Assembly: GCF_011801145.1 (NCBI RefSeq) | Contig: NZ_CP046172.1 | Coordinates: 8,122,001 to 8,186,000 of the forward strand | Reading direction: 5' to 3' | Length of the DNA stretch: 64,000 nt | From: Nocardia arthritidis | GTDB taxonomy: Bacteria; Actinomycetota; Actinomycetes; Mycobacteriales; Mycobacteriaceae | Shown: piece by piece, positions 1 through 9,526 of the stretch | How positions within the stretch are numbered: position 1 is the first letter of the stretch | Layout of the letters: every line of letters begins with the position of its first letter | The notes under the pieces: generated by a model | What the model was told of the DNA's origin: nothing | The model's database searches: none | What the model saw: the letters and a program-made list of their open reading frames with translations, nothing else | Translations under genes and position numbers: made by a program

Positions 1-1123
1 CGCCACAACCGGCCCCGGGTTCCGGACCGGTGTAGAGGTAGTAGAGCATCGGACGCAGGCCCATCGGCCAGGTCCACGGTTTGGATTCCCAATTATGGTG
101 TTGCCCTGAGGAATTCGTGAGATTTACGTGGAAGTTCAAAACCCAGGCGCTGTTGTACCAGAGTGAGCGCAGCGCGTCCGGCACGAAGGCGAAGTAGCCG
201 TCCCGGCCCACGGTCACCCCGACCGCGTAACGGTTGACGCCCGTTTCGCTGGCGAACCACCCGGCATACGAAAACAGATACACCGCAAGGGGAATCGCCA
301 CCAACGCGAACAGCGCGGGCCCGGCGTCGCGAACCAGCGTGCCGAGCAGCGGGCGCTCGACACGGTTGGCCCGCCGCGCCGCGTAGTCGAAACCCAGGCA
401 CAGCACCAGGAAACACAGCATGAAATACCCGCCGGACCATTTGGTGCCGCACGCCAGCCCGAGCAGCACCCCGGCGCCGAACCGCCACCAGCGCACGCCG
501 AGGCGAGGGCCGTAGGGGCTCAACGATATTCGTCCCTCGGCCAGTACCGGCGCGAACCGCTCGCGCACCTCGTCCCGGTCCACGATCAGGCAGCCGAACG
601 CGGCCGTCACCAGCAACGCGAGGAATATGTCCAGCATGCCGATCCGCGACGACACCATGCTGACACCGTCGGCGATCAGCAGAATTCCGGCGATCGCCCC
701 GACCAGCGTCGACCGCGTCAGCCGCCGCACGATCCGGATCACCAGCAGCACCAACAGGGTTCCGCACACCGCCGCGGAAAACCGCCAGCCCCAAGGGCTC
801 CAACCGAACAGCAGCTCGCCGACGGTCATCAGCAACTTGCCGACCGGCGGATGGGCGACGAGCGGAAATCCGGGATTGTCCTCGATGCCCATCCCGTTGT
901 TGAGGATCTCCCAGGCCTGCGCCGAGTAGTACTTCTCGTCGAAGACCGGCGTCCGGCCGTCCGTCGGCGATCCGAGGCCGACGAATCTGGTCACCGCGGC
1001 GAGTGCGGTGAGCGTGATGGTCACCAACCAGCCGCGCAGCCGATCTCGCGGCATCGGCTCCGCACCCGGCCGCAACGGGGCGGGCCCGGTCATCGGCCGG
1101 GACTCGAAGGTAACCCCGGTCAT
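1..1123 (-). CDS. Dolichyl-phosphate-mannose:protein O-mannosyltransferase (PMT family), 3' end cut by window
   Basis: Integral membrane glycosyltransferase that would move mannose from polyprenyl-phosphomannose to Ser/Thr of secreted proteins. The frame starts at an ATG at 1123 and stays open to the window edge, so about 374 residues are visible. The N-terminus is followed by a transmembrane segment and the PMT hallmark VFDEKYY in the first extracytoplasmic loop, with the acidic DE expected to be catalytic. Further conserved pieces are NPGFPLVAHPPVGK, GWRFSAAVCG and SSRIGMLDIFLAL. Several hydrophobic helices follow, as in GT39 enzymes. The C-terminal part, including the remaining membrane helices, lies outside. 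It is transcribed away from the sensor kinase gene. Family assignment is firm; the acceptor proteins are unknown. Confidence 0.9.
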   Translation of the reverse strand, partial: MTGVTFESRPMTGPAPLRPGAEPMPRDRLRGWLVTITLTALAAVTRFVGLGSPTDGRTPVFDEKYYSAQAWEILNNGMGIEDNPGFPLVAHPPVGKLLMTVGELLFGWSPWGWRFSAAVCGTLLVLLVIRIVRRLTRSTLVGAIAGILLIADGVSMVSSRIGMLDIFLALLVTAAFGCLIVDRDEVRERFAPVLAEGRISLSPYGPRLGVRWWRFGAGVLLGLACGTKWSGGYFMLCFLVLCLGFDYAARRANRVERPLLGTLVRDAGPALFALVAIPLAVYLFSYAGWFASETGVNRYAVGVTVGRDGYFAFVPDALRSLWYNSAWVLNFHVNLTNSSGQHHNWESKPWTWPMGLRPMLYYLYTGPEPGAGCG

Positions 1124-1264
1124 ACCTGCACACTAGGCAGTACCGGCGGATCGCTCAAGATCGCTGCGCCACACCGATTCTCGGCCGGCGGGGTGGTTCG
1201 GGCACACGAACCTGCGTAAACGCCGGGTAGCCGGGCGATCAATGTCGCGACGATGATCCCGCCG

Positions 1265-2443
1265 TTATGCCGAACCGCTGAGCGGGAGGCGCAGGCGCAC
1301 CACCGCGCCGCCCTCCGCGCGATTGGCGGCATCGGCGTGGCCGCCGTGCAGCGCGACGATCGAGCGGACCAGCGCCAAACCCAGTCCGTGCCCCTGACCG
1401 TGGCCGCGGGCGAAGCGACGGAAAACATGTGGCAGGACAGCCGGATCGAAGCCGGGACCGTCGTCGGTCACCGTGACGACGGCCTCGCGCCCTTCGACCT
1501 GCACGCCGACCCAGACGTGGCCGGCGCGGGCCACCGCGTTGCGGACCAGGTTATCGATCGCCTGCCGCAGCAGCACATCGTCGCCGTCGACAACGGCCCG
1601 CTGGACGTCGGTGAGTTCGACCGCCGCACCGCCCGCGGCCGCCGTCGCGACGATCTCCTCGGCGAGCAGATCCACCCGCAGCAGCGCACGAACCGGTTCC
1701 ACCTGCCCCGCCTCCAGCCGGGCCAGGTCGAGCAGCTGCACGACACCCTCCCCCGCGCGTTCGGTGGCATCCCGGATTTCGGTGAGCGTGCGCACGTATT
1801 CGTCGGGTTCTCGCGGGCGGGCCAGCGCCTGACTCGCCGCGGCGCGGATCACCGCGATCGGGGTGCGCAGCTCGTGCGCCGCATCGGCGAGGAAGTCGCG
1901 CTGGGATTGCTGGGTGCGCACCAGCGGGGCCAGCATGCGGCCGGACAGCAGCCAGGCGGCCAGCGTCGCCAGCGCGACAACTCCGGCGGCGGTGCCGCCG
2001 ACGATCCAGCGCTGCCGCAGGATGACGGAATCGGTTTCGTCCAGCGAGGTCGCCGCCGCGACCACCTGACCATCGGGCCGGGCCCGCGCCGCCTCCAGAT
2101 AGTGGCCGTCGACGGTCCAGACCTCGCGGAAGGCAATGCCGCCCGCCGGATCGTCGAGCACCCGATCGGCCAGATCCACCGGCGCGCCGACATCGGTGTC
2201 GCCGAGTTGGTTGTAATTGCCGTCGGCATCGAACAACCAGGCGTTGAACCGCAGGCCCTCCGGGGCCTGATCCGGTTTGGCCAGTGCCGCGATATCGCCG
2301 ACCCGCTCGCCCGCGGCACCGTGCGCGGCCATCTCGCTGCGATCGGCGAGCACATAGGCGAGATAGACCGCCACCGCGCCCGCCAACAGCAGCGCGCTCG
2401 CACCGACTGTGGTGGTGATCCGAATCCTGATCCGCCGCAACAA
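1265..2443 (-). CDS. Sensor histidine kinase of a two-component system
   Basis: Membrane sensor kinase, 392 residues. A transmembrane helix spans about residues 12-32, an extracytoplasmic sensor domain about 33-145, and a second helix about 146-167. The HisKA box AAHELRTP follows with the phospho-accepting His near 190. The HATPase domain shows an N box (DNLVRNAV, about 297-304), G1 (DDGPGF, about 327) and G2 (GHGLGL, about 351). No clear HAMP domain is visible between the second helix and the H box. It lies 3 bp downstream of its response regulator, so the two are co-transcribed. The stimulus cannot be read from the sensor domain. Confidence 0.93.
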   Translation of the reverse strand: MLRRIRIRITTTVGASALLLAGAVAVYLAYVLADRSEMAAHGAAGERVGDIAALAKPDQAPEGLRFNAWLFDADGNYNQLGDTDVGAPVDLADRVLDDPAGGIAFREVWTVDGHYLEAARARPDGQVVAAATSLDETDSVILRQRWIVGGTAAGVVALATLAAWLLSGRMLAPLVRTQQSQRDFLADAAHELRTPIAVIRAAASQALARPREPDEYVRTLTEIRDATERAGEGVVQLLDLARLEAGQVEPVRALLRVDLLAEEIVATAAAGGAAVELTDVQRAVVDGDDVLLRQAIDNLVRNAVARAGHVWVGVQVEGREAVVTVTDDGPGFDPAVLPHVFRRFARGHGQGHGLGLALVRSIVALHGGHADAANRAEGGAVVRLRLPLSGSA

Positions 2444-2446
2444 CTC

Positions 2447-3136
2447 TCAACCCTCCGCGAAGAGCCGGAAGCCGACGCCGCGCACCGTGTCCAAACGGGT
2501 GCGCTCGGTGGGCAGATCCAGTTTGCGGCGCAGCGTCGAGACGAAGACGTCGACGATATTCGAGGTGCCCTCGTAGTGCATATCCCAGACCTGCTCCAGC
2601 AGTTCGGTGCGGGTCACGGTCTGCCCGGCCTGCTGCACGAAATACTGCAGCACGGCGAACTCCTTGGCGGTCAACGGAATCAGCACCTCGCCGCGGAACA
2701 CCCGGTGCGTCGCCATATCGAGCCTGATATCGCCGACCCGCAGCTCCGATCCGCCGACCGTGACCGGTCTGCGCAACACCGCACGCACCCTGGCGGCCAG
2801 CTCACCGAAGTCGAACGGTTTCGTGAGGTAGTCGTCGGCGCCGGTGTCCAGACCCTTCACCCGCTCGGTGGCGCTGCCGCGCGCGGTCAGCACCAGCACC
2901 CTGGTGCGGCCGTCGGCCTTGAGCTGACGGCACAGCGTCAGCCCGTCACCGTCCGGCAGGCCGAGATCCAGCACCACCAGCGCGTAGTCGTTATAGGAGC
3001 ACAGCTCGTCCGCGGCGGCCAAGGTCGCGGCGTGATCGACCGCGTGCCCCTCCTCCCGCAGCCCGCGCACCAGCACCGGAGCCAGCCCGGCATCGTCCTC
3101 CACCACCAGCACACGCACCAGCTCAGTCGACCACAT
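2447..3136 (-). CDS. OmpR/PhoB-family response regulator
   Basis: DNA-binding partner of the adjacent histidine kinase. The receiver domain has the acidic pair VVEDD, the phosphorylatable Asp in VVLDLGLPDGDG (residue about 57), and the conserved Lys in LTKPFDFGEL. The C-terminal winged helix of the OmpR type carries LTAKEFAVLQYF and VDVFVSTLRRKL, ending in VRGVGFRL. Two GTG codons lie just upstream, but the ATG at 3136 is preferred because a GGGAG sequence sits about 5 nt before it. It is the first gene of a two-gene operon. Confidence 0.93.
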   Translation of the reverse strand: MWSTELVRVLVVEDDAGLAPVLVRGLREEGHAVDHAATLAAADELCSYNDYALVVLDLGLPDGDGLTLCRQLKADGRTRVLVLTARGSATERVKGLDTGADDYLTKPFDFGELAARVRAVLRRPVTVGGSELRVGDIRLDMATHRVFRGEVLIPLTAKEFAVLQYFVQQAGQTVTRTELLEQVWDMHYEGTSNIVDVFVSTLRRKLDLPTERTRLDTVRGVGFRLFAEG

Positions 3137-3201
3137 CACCACTCCCGCGCGACGCCCGGCATACGTTTGCCGCCGACTATCCCCGCGCGGGCGTTAAGCG
3201 A

Positions 3202-5730
3202 TCATGAAGATGGGGTCATGGATTCGATTGCCGGTCTCGGGCTCTGCCGCGGACGTCTGCGGGCGGGGCGCTGCCGGGATTCCAAGCGAACCCGTTCGGC
3301 CAGTTCGTCCGGTACGTGCGCGATGATCTCCGATCTGGTGGCGACCATGAGCTTGCGGCGGATGGTCGCCACCTGAGCGTCGACCGTGCGGATGGAGCTG
3401 CCGCGGCGCGTGGCGATCACGCTGTTCGGCCAGCCCGCCGCGGCGAGAACGGCCACCTCCTGCTCCGCGGGCGAGAGTTCGGACCAGCGCGACGCGGTCT
3501 CGGCGGCGGGCAGCTGCTCGATCCGGAACCTGCCGAGCAGCAGGCGTTGCAGCTCGGCGTGTTCCGGGCGCAACAATTCACCGCGGCGCAGCGCCGCCCG
3601 GTATTCCGATGCGCCGAGTACCGATTTGGCGGTGCGAGCGGCCGCATCGATCGCCTTCGCCGGAAAGATCAGCCGGTCGGGGGTGATACCGAGCGAGCGG
3701 TGCAGCGTCGACATGCCGCCGAGCACGTGCGCGAGTTCGGTGGCCGCCGCCGTCAGTTCGCTCGGCTCGGCGCCCGCCGCGATCCGTTCGGCGAGCAGGT
3801 TTTTCGACGCGACCATGAGGAAGTGCATGAACCAGCTGACCGTCCACAGATCGTCGGTCTCCATATTGCGCTCCAGGGCGAACCGCCCGAAACGCACCGC
3901 CTCGCGCGGGTCACCGTGCGCGTTCAGCGCCAGCATCCAACCCAGTTCGGCCCAGGCGATCGCGGCGCCCGCCGCGGCGTCGATGGCGCGGTCGAGATGC
4001 CGCCGCGCGACGGCGATGGCCTGTTCGGGTTCGCCGACGATCGAATGGGCCAGCGATTCGAACAGCTCGCTGCGCCCCATTCCGGCGCGATCACCCATAG
4101 CTTCGAATTTCGTTCTGGCCCTGGCCAATACATCGATAGCGCGGCGATCATGGTGTACCAGAAGCAGTTCCAGGCCCCAGGTGCACTCCACCGCGGCGGG
4201 CAGCCCGATATCCCGCTCGGCCGTCTCGCGCCACGTCCGGCGCAACACCGGATCGGTAAGGCATTCCGCCGCACATTCGTCCAGCAGCTGCGCGGTATAG
4301 AGTTGCCTGCCCTGCCACACCGCGATCCAGCCGATCAGCGCCATGGCCTCGACCCGCAGCGAGACCGCCGATTCGATATCGCGGACGGCCGCCAATGCCC
4401 GCTCGGTCAGGCGCATTACGGCACGATTCGCACCGGTGATGAACGGAATCCGCAGCGCCATCAGCGTATTGGCGGTCTCCAGCGCGATGGTGGCCTGGGC
4501 GGGCTCGGACAGGCCCGACTCGATCGCGAAAAGGACGTTCTCCCAGGCCGCGCGCAGCCATTCGATCCAGTCGTCCTGGCGCGGACTGCACCAGAGCTCC
4601 TGTCCGGCAACGACTTTATCCCGGTAGTAGCGCCGGTGCCGGTCCAGCAGGGCGGCCTCGTCCACACCGTCGACGCGGCGGCCCAACCGATCCCGCGCGA
4701 AGACGCGCACGCTCTCCAGCAGGTAGTACCGGACCGTCGTCACCGAGCTGCGGGCCGAGACCAGCGAACGCTCCACCAGCCGCTCCACCAGATGCTCGAT
4801 CCGGTCCGCGGGCAGCGCGGCATCGGCGCAGACGGCGGTGATCGCGGCCAATTCCGCTCCGCCACCGCATGTTCCGCCGCAATCGATATCGAATCCGGTG
4901 ACGAACACCGACATTCTATCGAGCAGCAGTCGCTCCTCGGCCGTGCACAGCCCATACGACCAGGCGATCACGTCGTGGACGCTGCCGTGCCGCTCCGCGC
5001 CCACCCAGCGGTGAGACCACTGCATCCGCTTGTCGTCGCGGTCACCGGTGAGCTCGCGCAGCACGGCGGCCACGGGCCGGTGCCGCAGCCTCGCCGCGGC
5101 CAGCTGGATGAACAGCGGATTGTTTTCCACTCGGCCACAGATCTTTTCGGCGATGGCGTGATGTTCCGCATCGCCGTGGATGGGCCTGCCGTTGCGTTCG
5201 GCCTGCCGCAGGAACAGCGTCAGCGCGTTCGGACCCGAGAGCGGCGGTATCGCGATGAGGTGTTCGTCGAGCCAGCCGATCGGCTCCCGGCTCGTCGCGA
5301 TCACCGTCAGCCCGGGAACCGCCTCGACCAGATCGATGACGAACGGGCCCGCGCCGGCCAGTACGTGCTCGCAATTGTCCAGCACCAGCAGCGTCGCCCC
5401 GGCCCGGGTGAATATCTCGACCAGGCAGTCGCGCGCCGAGCGCCCGGCCATATCCGCCTTGGCGACCAGCTTCACCACTTCTTCGGCGATGGCCTCGCTC
5501 GTCGAACCGGGCGCCAGCCTGGCCAGCCGGGTCCAGTGCACGGGACGGTCCGAGACCTTGCGGTAGCGGCGCACCGCCTCCGCGGCCACCGCGGTCTTAC
5601 CGATACCCCCCGGCCCGACCAGGGTGATCAATCTCGCGTGCGGTGCGGGGAGCAGCTGCTCGATCCGCTGTAGTTCCGCGGCCCTGCCGACGAATTCGCC
5701 GGTGGCCGCCGGCGGCACCGGGACCGTCAT
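3202..5730 (-). CDS. Large ATPase-LuxR transcriptional regulator
   Basis: Regulator of 842 residues with an N-terminal STAND/AAA-type ATPase and a C-terminal LuxR (GerE) helix-turn-helix. Walker A is GPGGIGKT at residues 39-46. Walker B/sensor-like ATLLVLDNCEHV follows, then ATSREPIGW and the winged-helix part MSVFVTGFDIDCGG. A long helical middle (about 380-720) resembles the TPR-like segment of this family. The C-terminus shows LSPAEQEVAVLAAAGWPNS and SIRTVDAQVATIRRKL, the LuxR recognition region. The ATG at 5730 overlaps the stop of the upstream paralogue by ATGA, and a longer in-frame extension to 6078 would run inside that paralogue, so it is rejected. The ligand and targets are unknown. 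Confidence 0.85.
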   Translation of the reverse strand: MTVPVPPAATGEFVGRAAELQRIEQLLPAPHARLITLVGPGGIGKTAVAAEAVRRYRKVSDRPVHWTRLARLAPGSTSEAIAEEVVKLVAKADMAGRSARDCLVEIFTRAGATLLVLDNCEHVLAGAGPFVIDLVEAVPGLTVIATSREPIGWLDEHLIAIPPLSGPNALTLFLRQAERNGRPIHGDAEHHAIAEKICGRVENNPLFIQLAAARLRHRPVAAVLRELTGDRDDKRMQWSHRWVGAERHGSVHDVIAWSYGLCTAEERLLLDRMSVFVTGFDIDCGGTCGGGAELAAITAVCADAALPADRIEHLVERLVERSLVSARSSVTTVRYYLLESVRVFARDRLGRRVDGVDEAALLDRHRRYYRDKVVAGQELWCSPRQDDWIEWLRAAWENVLFAIESGLSEPAQATIALETANTLMALRIPFITGANRAVMRLTERALAAVRDIESAVSLRVEAMALIGWIAVWQGRQLYTAQLLDECAAECLTDPVLRRTWRETAERDIGLPAAVECTWGLELLLVHHDRRAIDVLARARTKFEAMGDRAGMGRSELFESLAHSIVGEPEQAIAVARRHLDRAIDAAAGAAIAWAELGWMLALNAHGDPREAVRFGRFALERNMETDDLWTVSWFMHFLMVASKNLLAERIAAGAEPSELTAAATELAHVLGGMSTLHRSLGITPDRLIFPAKAIDAAARTAKSVLGASEYRAALRRGELLRPEHAELQRLLLGRFRIEQLPAAETASRWSELSPAEQEVAVLAAAGWPNSVIATRRGSSIRTVDAQVATIRRKLMVATRSEIIAHVPDELAERVRLESRQRPARRRPRQSPRPAIESMTPSS

Positions 5731-7763
5731 GAGTACTCCTCCATCGCAACGCTTCCTGGCACGACCTCCTCCCGGACAGCACGGTACCGAGCGGCGTAGC
5801 GCGCGGCGAAGCCCTCGGTTCCCGGGGCGGCGACCATCGCCGGGCGGTTGCGGCGCGGCCTGCGTTCGGCCTCGCGCCGGACCCGGTCGGTGAGCTCGCC
5901 GGGCACCAGCGCGGCGATCTCGTTGCGGGAGGCCACCTTCAGCTTCTGCCGGATGACGGCGACCTGGACGTCGACGGTGCGCACCGAACTGTGCCGCCGG
6001 ACGGCGATGGCGCTGTTCGGCCAACCCGCCGCGACCAGCACCGCGACCTCGTGCTCGGCATCGGAAAGCGCATTCCAACTGGCACCCCGCCGATTCGCGT
6101 CCGCGGGATCCGGATCGGCGCGCAGCACGTCGAGCGCATGTCTGCGCACATCCTCGAAATCCCGCCAGCGCTGTGCGCCTTCACGTTCCGCGGCGGCATA
6201 GCCGCGGACGCCGAGCACGGCACTGGAAACGGCTGCGGCCCTTCGTAGTTCGCTGCCCGAACCACACGCTTCGGCGTTCATATTTCCGGCCGTCCGATGG
6301 TATGCCCGGCCCGCACCGACCAGCTGTGCGATTTCCCGTGCCGCCCAGGTGGTTTCGGCGCCGCCAGACCCGTGCGGCGGCAGGCCGGTCGACAGTGCCT
6401 CCACCAGGGTCATGATGTAACCGCCGACCGCGTACAGCGACGCCCTGGCGACCCGGGAGACCGGCGCGAAGCCCTCCGCCCGCGTCCTTTCCAGCGCCCG
6501 ATCGGCCAAACGCTCGGCGAAGTCGGCATCGCCGTGGACGAGCGGCGTCCACAGCGACATCAGGGCCGCCGACATCTCGGTGGCGACCAGCGCCTCCGCC
6601 GGGTCGTCGAGTGCGGTTTCGATGGCGAGCGAAAGATTGTCCCAGGCCGCACGCACCCAGTCCAATGTCGGGCGGTCGCGCGCGCCGTGCCGCAGGGCGC
6701 CGTTGTCCATGAGCGCGTCGCGGTAGTAGCGACGGTGCCGGGCGGCGAACCGCAGCACCTCGTCCGGATCGCGCCGCTGCCATTGATCGCGGGCGAAGAC
6801 GCGCACGCTCTCGGTCAGGTACCAGCGCACCTCGGTATGGGTGAAATAGGTGGACAGCAAGGAACGTTCGGCCAGCTGATCGAGCAGCGGTTCGATCGCG
6901 GTGCTCGGCAGCCGGTCATCGTCCGCGCACACCGCCTGGATCACATCCGATTCAACGCCGTTGCGCAGCATTTCGTCGCCGCCGGCCGGAAAACCCGCAG
7001 CGAACACCGACATTCGCTCCAGCAGCAGGCGCTCCTGCGCGCCGCACAGCGCATAGGACCAGGCGATGGTGTCGGCGATACCGCGGTGGCGCGATTCGAC
7101 GCCCGCTCGCGCACCGAGCGACCAGCGCAGGCGGCGGTCGTCGTGGTCGCCGGAGAGCTCGCGCAGCACCGCGGCCATCGGCTGCTGGCGCAGCCGGGCC
7201 GCCGCCATGCCGATGAACAGCGGATTGTGATCGACATGGCGGCAGATCCGCACGGCCATGGCGATCATGTCGGGGTCGTCGGGGACCGGCCGCCCGGCGC
7301 GCTCGGCCCGGCGCCGGAACACTTCCAGTGCGTCCGGGATGGTGAGCGGCGGTACCTCGACGATGTGCTCGTCGGGCAGGCCGATCGGTTCCGTGCAGGT
7401 CGCGATGATCGTCGAACCCGGTGCGGTATCGAGCAATTCGGCGATCAGCGGGCCGACCCCGGCCAGCATGCGCTCGCAATTGTCGAGTACCAGCACGGCG
7501 GCGCTCGCGACCGGTTGGAGCGAATCCAGGCGGACCGCATCGGATTCGAGCTCGGCGAGCCCGATCCGGCGGACCGGCCGGACCTGCGCGCGCAGCGCCT
7601 CGGCGGCCAGCCGGGACTTGCCGATACCGCCGGGGCCGACCAGTGTGATCAGTCCGACACCGCGCCTCAGCAGGGTGCGGATGCGGGCCAACTCACTTGT
7701 TCGGCCGATGAATTCGCTGGTAGACACCGGTAATCCGGTTCTGCCCAGCGAATTCACAGACAT
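5727..7763 (-). CDS. ATPase-LuxR transcriptional regulator, shorter paralogue
   Basis: Regulator of 678 residues with the same architecture as the downstream gene: Walker A GPGGIGKS near residues 43-50, AAVLVLDNCERM, and a C-terminal LuxR domain with SDAEHEVAVLVAAGWPNS and SVRTVDVQVAVIRQKL. Compared with its 842-residue neighbour it lacks much of the helical middle segment. The ATG at 7763 is preferred over an in-frame TTG at 7772. Its stop overlaps the next start (ATGA), so both are probably translated together. The pair looks like an old tandem duplication. The activating signal is unknown. Confidence 0.84.
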   Translation of the reverse strand: MSVNSLGRTGLPVSTSEFIGRTSELARIRTLLRRGVGLITLVGPGGIGKSRLAAEALRAQVRPVRRIGLAELESDAVRLDSLQPVASAAVLVLDNCERMLAGVGPLIAELLDTAPGSTIIATCTEPIGLPDEHIVEVPPLTIPDALEVFRRRAERAGRPVPDDPDMIAMAVRICRHVDHNPLFIGMAAARLRQQPMAAVLRELSGDHDDRRLRWSLGARAGVESRHRGIADTIAWSYALCGAQERLLLERMSVFAAGFPAGGDEMLRNGVESDVIQAVCADDDRLPSTAIEPLLDQLAERSLLSTYFTHTEVRWYLTESVRVFARDQWQRRDPDEVLRFAARHRRYYRDALMDNGALRHGARDRPTLDWVRAAWDNLSLAIETALDDPAEALVATEMSAALMSLWTPLVHGDADFAERLADRALERTRAEGFAPVSRVARASLYAVGGYIMTLVEALSTGLPPHGSGGAETTWAAREIAQLVGAGRAYHRTAGNMNAEACGSGSELRRAAAVSSAVLGVRGYAAAEREGAQRWRDFEDVRRHALDVLRADPDPADANRRGASWNALSDAEHEVAVLVAAGWPNSAIAVRRHSSVRTVDVQVAVIRQKLKVASRNEIAALVPGELTDRVRREAERRPRRNRPAMVAAPGTEGFAARYAARYRAVREEVVPGSVAMEEYS

Positions 7764-7846
7764 GTGTATCAAAGTTAGCCGACGGGTCGGTACTCCGCCA
7801 CGGTGGTCAACGTTTGAATCAGGCGGGGGTCACTGTCTTTTCGCCG

Positions 7847-8419
7847 TCACGACGCATGTACGGCGTGCTGGTAGTGCACCTGCACCACCGCACTCTCGTA
7901 GGCGGTGACGTCGAGCAGTTCCACGGCGGCGAGGTCGGTCGGTTTGCGGAACAGCGGGATGCCGCCGCCGAGCAGCAGCGGGTGGACGAAGAGCCGGTAC
8001 TCGTCGATCAGGTCGTATTCCATGAAGGTCGCGGCCGTCTCGGCACCGCCGAACAGGATCATCGTGCGACCCTGCGCCCGCAGCGCGCCGACCTCCTCGA
8101 CCAGGCCGTCCCGCACCACCCTGGTACGCCAGCCCGCGCCGCGCATGGTGCGGGAGAACACGATCTTCGGCGTCTGTTTCCACAACCGCGCGAAGTCCAC
8201 ATAGAACGGCGAGATCGCCGGATCCGCGTCGGCCGTCGGCCAGAACGCCGCCATGATCTCGAAGGTCTTCCGGCCGTAGAGGAATATGTCGGCGGCCCGC
8301 AGCTCGTCGAGGTAGGACTCGCACAGTTCCTCGTCGACCACCGGCCAGTGGATCTCCCCGTCGGGCCCTTCCGCAAAGCCGTCGAGCGACATCTGCATCC
8401 ACAGTTTCACGGTCCCCAT
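7847..8419 (-). CDS. Dihydrofolate-reductase-fold (RibD C-terminal) family protein
   Basis: Small cytosolic oxidoreductase-like protein of 190 residues in the RibD_C/DHFR superfamily. Visible marks are the N-terminal strand WMQMSLDGFAEGPDG, the YGRKTFEIMAAFW segment, the nucleotide-binding loop LFGGAETAATF and the C-terminal PLLLGGGIPLF. Such stand-alone proteins are common in actinomycetes and usually have no assigned substrate. The ATG at 8419 starts directly at the conserved strand; an upstream in-frame extension adds no family sequence. It is monocistronic. Confidence 0.83.
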   Translation of the reverse strand: MGTVKLWMQMSLDGFAEGPDGEIHWPVVDEELCESYLDELRAADIFLYGRKTFEIMAAFWPTADADPAISPFYVDFARLWKQTPKIVFSRTMRGAGWRTRVVRDGLVEEVGALRAQGRTMILFGGAETAATFMEYDLIDEYRLFVHPLLLGGGIPLFRKPTDLAAVELLDVTAYESAVVQVHYQHAVHAS

Positions 8420-8525
8420 CACACATACCCATCTGCTGTCTCGTACAACAGTCCGGATTCTGGCGACGGCGACGCCACCGCGCATCGGTATGCCTGCATC
8501 GCCCGCATACGTAGGTAGGTATGTG

Positions 8526-8568
8526 AGCCGACGGTCACCGTTCGGCCGAGTTCAATGCACCGTCGGCT
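8526..8568 (-). terminator. Possible hairpin terminator after the MerR-type gene
   Basis: A 10-bp perfect inverted repeat (AGCCGACGGT at 8526-8535 and ACCGTCGGCT at 8559-8568) lies between the MerR-type gene and the DHFR-like gene. The 23-nt loop is long and no T-run follows, so it may be a weak terminator or an operator. Confidence 0.35.
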
Positions 8569-8633
8569 AACGAATCGCTAGGCAACGGCGTATCGCCACC
8601 GCAGCCGCCGGACCCCCGAGGCAGCTGAACCCC

Positions 8634-9368
8634 TCAGACGCCGGGCAGCACCTCGGCCAGCTCGGTGTCCTCCCGGAGATACCGAGCCATCGACCGATTG
8701 ACCAGTTCCGCGCTCGCCCGCCCCGGTACCGCGCTGGTCAGCGCGACCCGTTCCGCCAGCTGTGCGCGATCGACCTCGGCGCGCTCGGACCGCCGGTAGG
8801 ACTCCCACGCCGTCCGGCGGAAGAGATCGACGAAGCGGCGGGCGATCCGGTCGCAGTCACCGCGCAGTTTCTCCAGCTCGGCGACGATTTCCGCATCGCC
8901 GATATCCGCGGCGGCGAGCTGCTCGGCGAGCCGGACGAGCTCTCGGTCGACCACCCGATAGGTCACGGCGTCCACCGGCTCGTACAGTCCGAGCCCGACC
9001 ACCCGGGCCAGGCCGTTCGGGACGTCGCGGTAGCGCTCCTCCAGCTCGGTCGCGGCCACCGTATCGCCAACGGACGGCGCGGTTACTTGTGGCGCATCCA
9101 GCCGCGTGACGCCGAGTACCGCGCCGAGGTCATCGCCACGATCCCAGGCCTGCAGCAGCTCCCTGATGCCGTTGAGCTTGATTCCGCGATCCAGCAGCCT
9201 GGTGATCGTGCGAACCCGATTGAGATGCTCCGCCCCGTAGAAACCCGTCCGCCCCTTCACCCGCGGTGGGGGCAGCACACCCCGCTCGTGATAAACCCGC
9301 AGGCTGCGCACGGTCGTACCGGCCTCGCGCGCCAGCTCGTCGATCGTGTATTCCACACCCGCTGCCAT
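8634..9368 (-). CDS. MerR-family transcriptional regulator
   Basis: Cytosolic DNA-binding protein, about 244 residues. The N-terminal MerR winged helix is clear: YTIDELAREAGTTVRSLRVYHE, then the wing RTGFYGAEHLNRV and a dimerisation helix start LDRGIKLNGIREL. The C-terminal effector region (about residues 110-240) is helical and not recognisable as a drug- or metal-binding type; it has no conserved cysteines that would suggest metal sensing. The ATG at 9368 is chosen because the family motif starts about 6 residues later; an in-frame ATG at 9494 would add 42 unstructured residues. Confidence 0.85.
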   Translation of the reverse strand: MAAGVEYTIDELAREAGTTVRSLRVYHERGVLPPPRVKGRTGFYGAEHLNRVRTITRLLDRGIKLNGIRELLQAWDRGDDLGAVLGVTRLDAPQVTAPSVGDTVAATELEERYRDVPNGLARVVGLGLYEPVDAVTYRVVDRELVRLAEQLAAADIGDAEIVAELEKLRGDCDRIARRFVDLFRRTAWESYRRSERAEVDRAQLAERVALTSAVPGRASAELVNRSMARYLREDTELAEVLPGV

Positions 9369-9526
9369 AGGTCTAAGCAAACCACACAGCGGCGCATCGA
9401 GAACGGTGCGGCGATGGTGGCGGAAGACCTCTCCCGGATCCGGATCGGGCATGGCCGGATCGTATCCGTGTCGCGGCGGACCCGGCATCGTCACACTTCC
9501 CGCTGCCGGGAAGCACGGCCTCGGCG

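Noticed and set aside
1253..3376. 707-codon plus-strand frame opposite the two-component system
   Set aside because: GC-driven shadow of the kinase and regulator genes.
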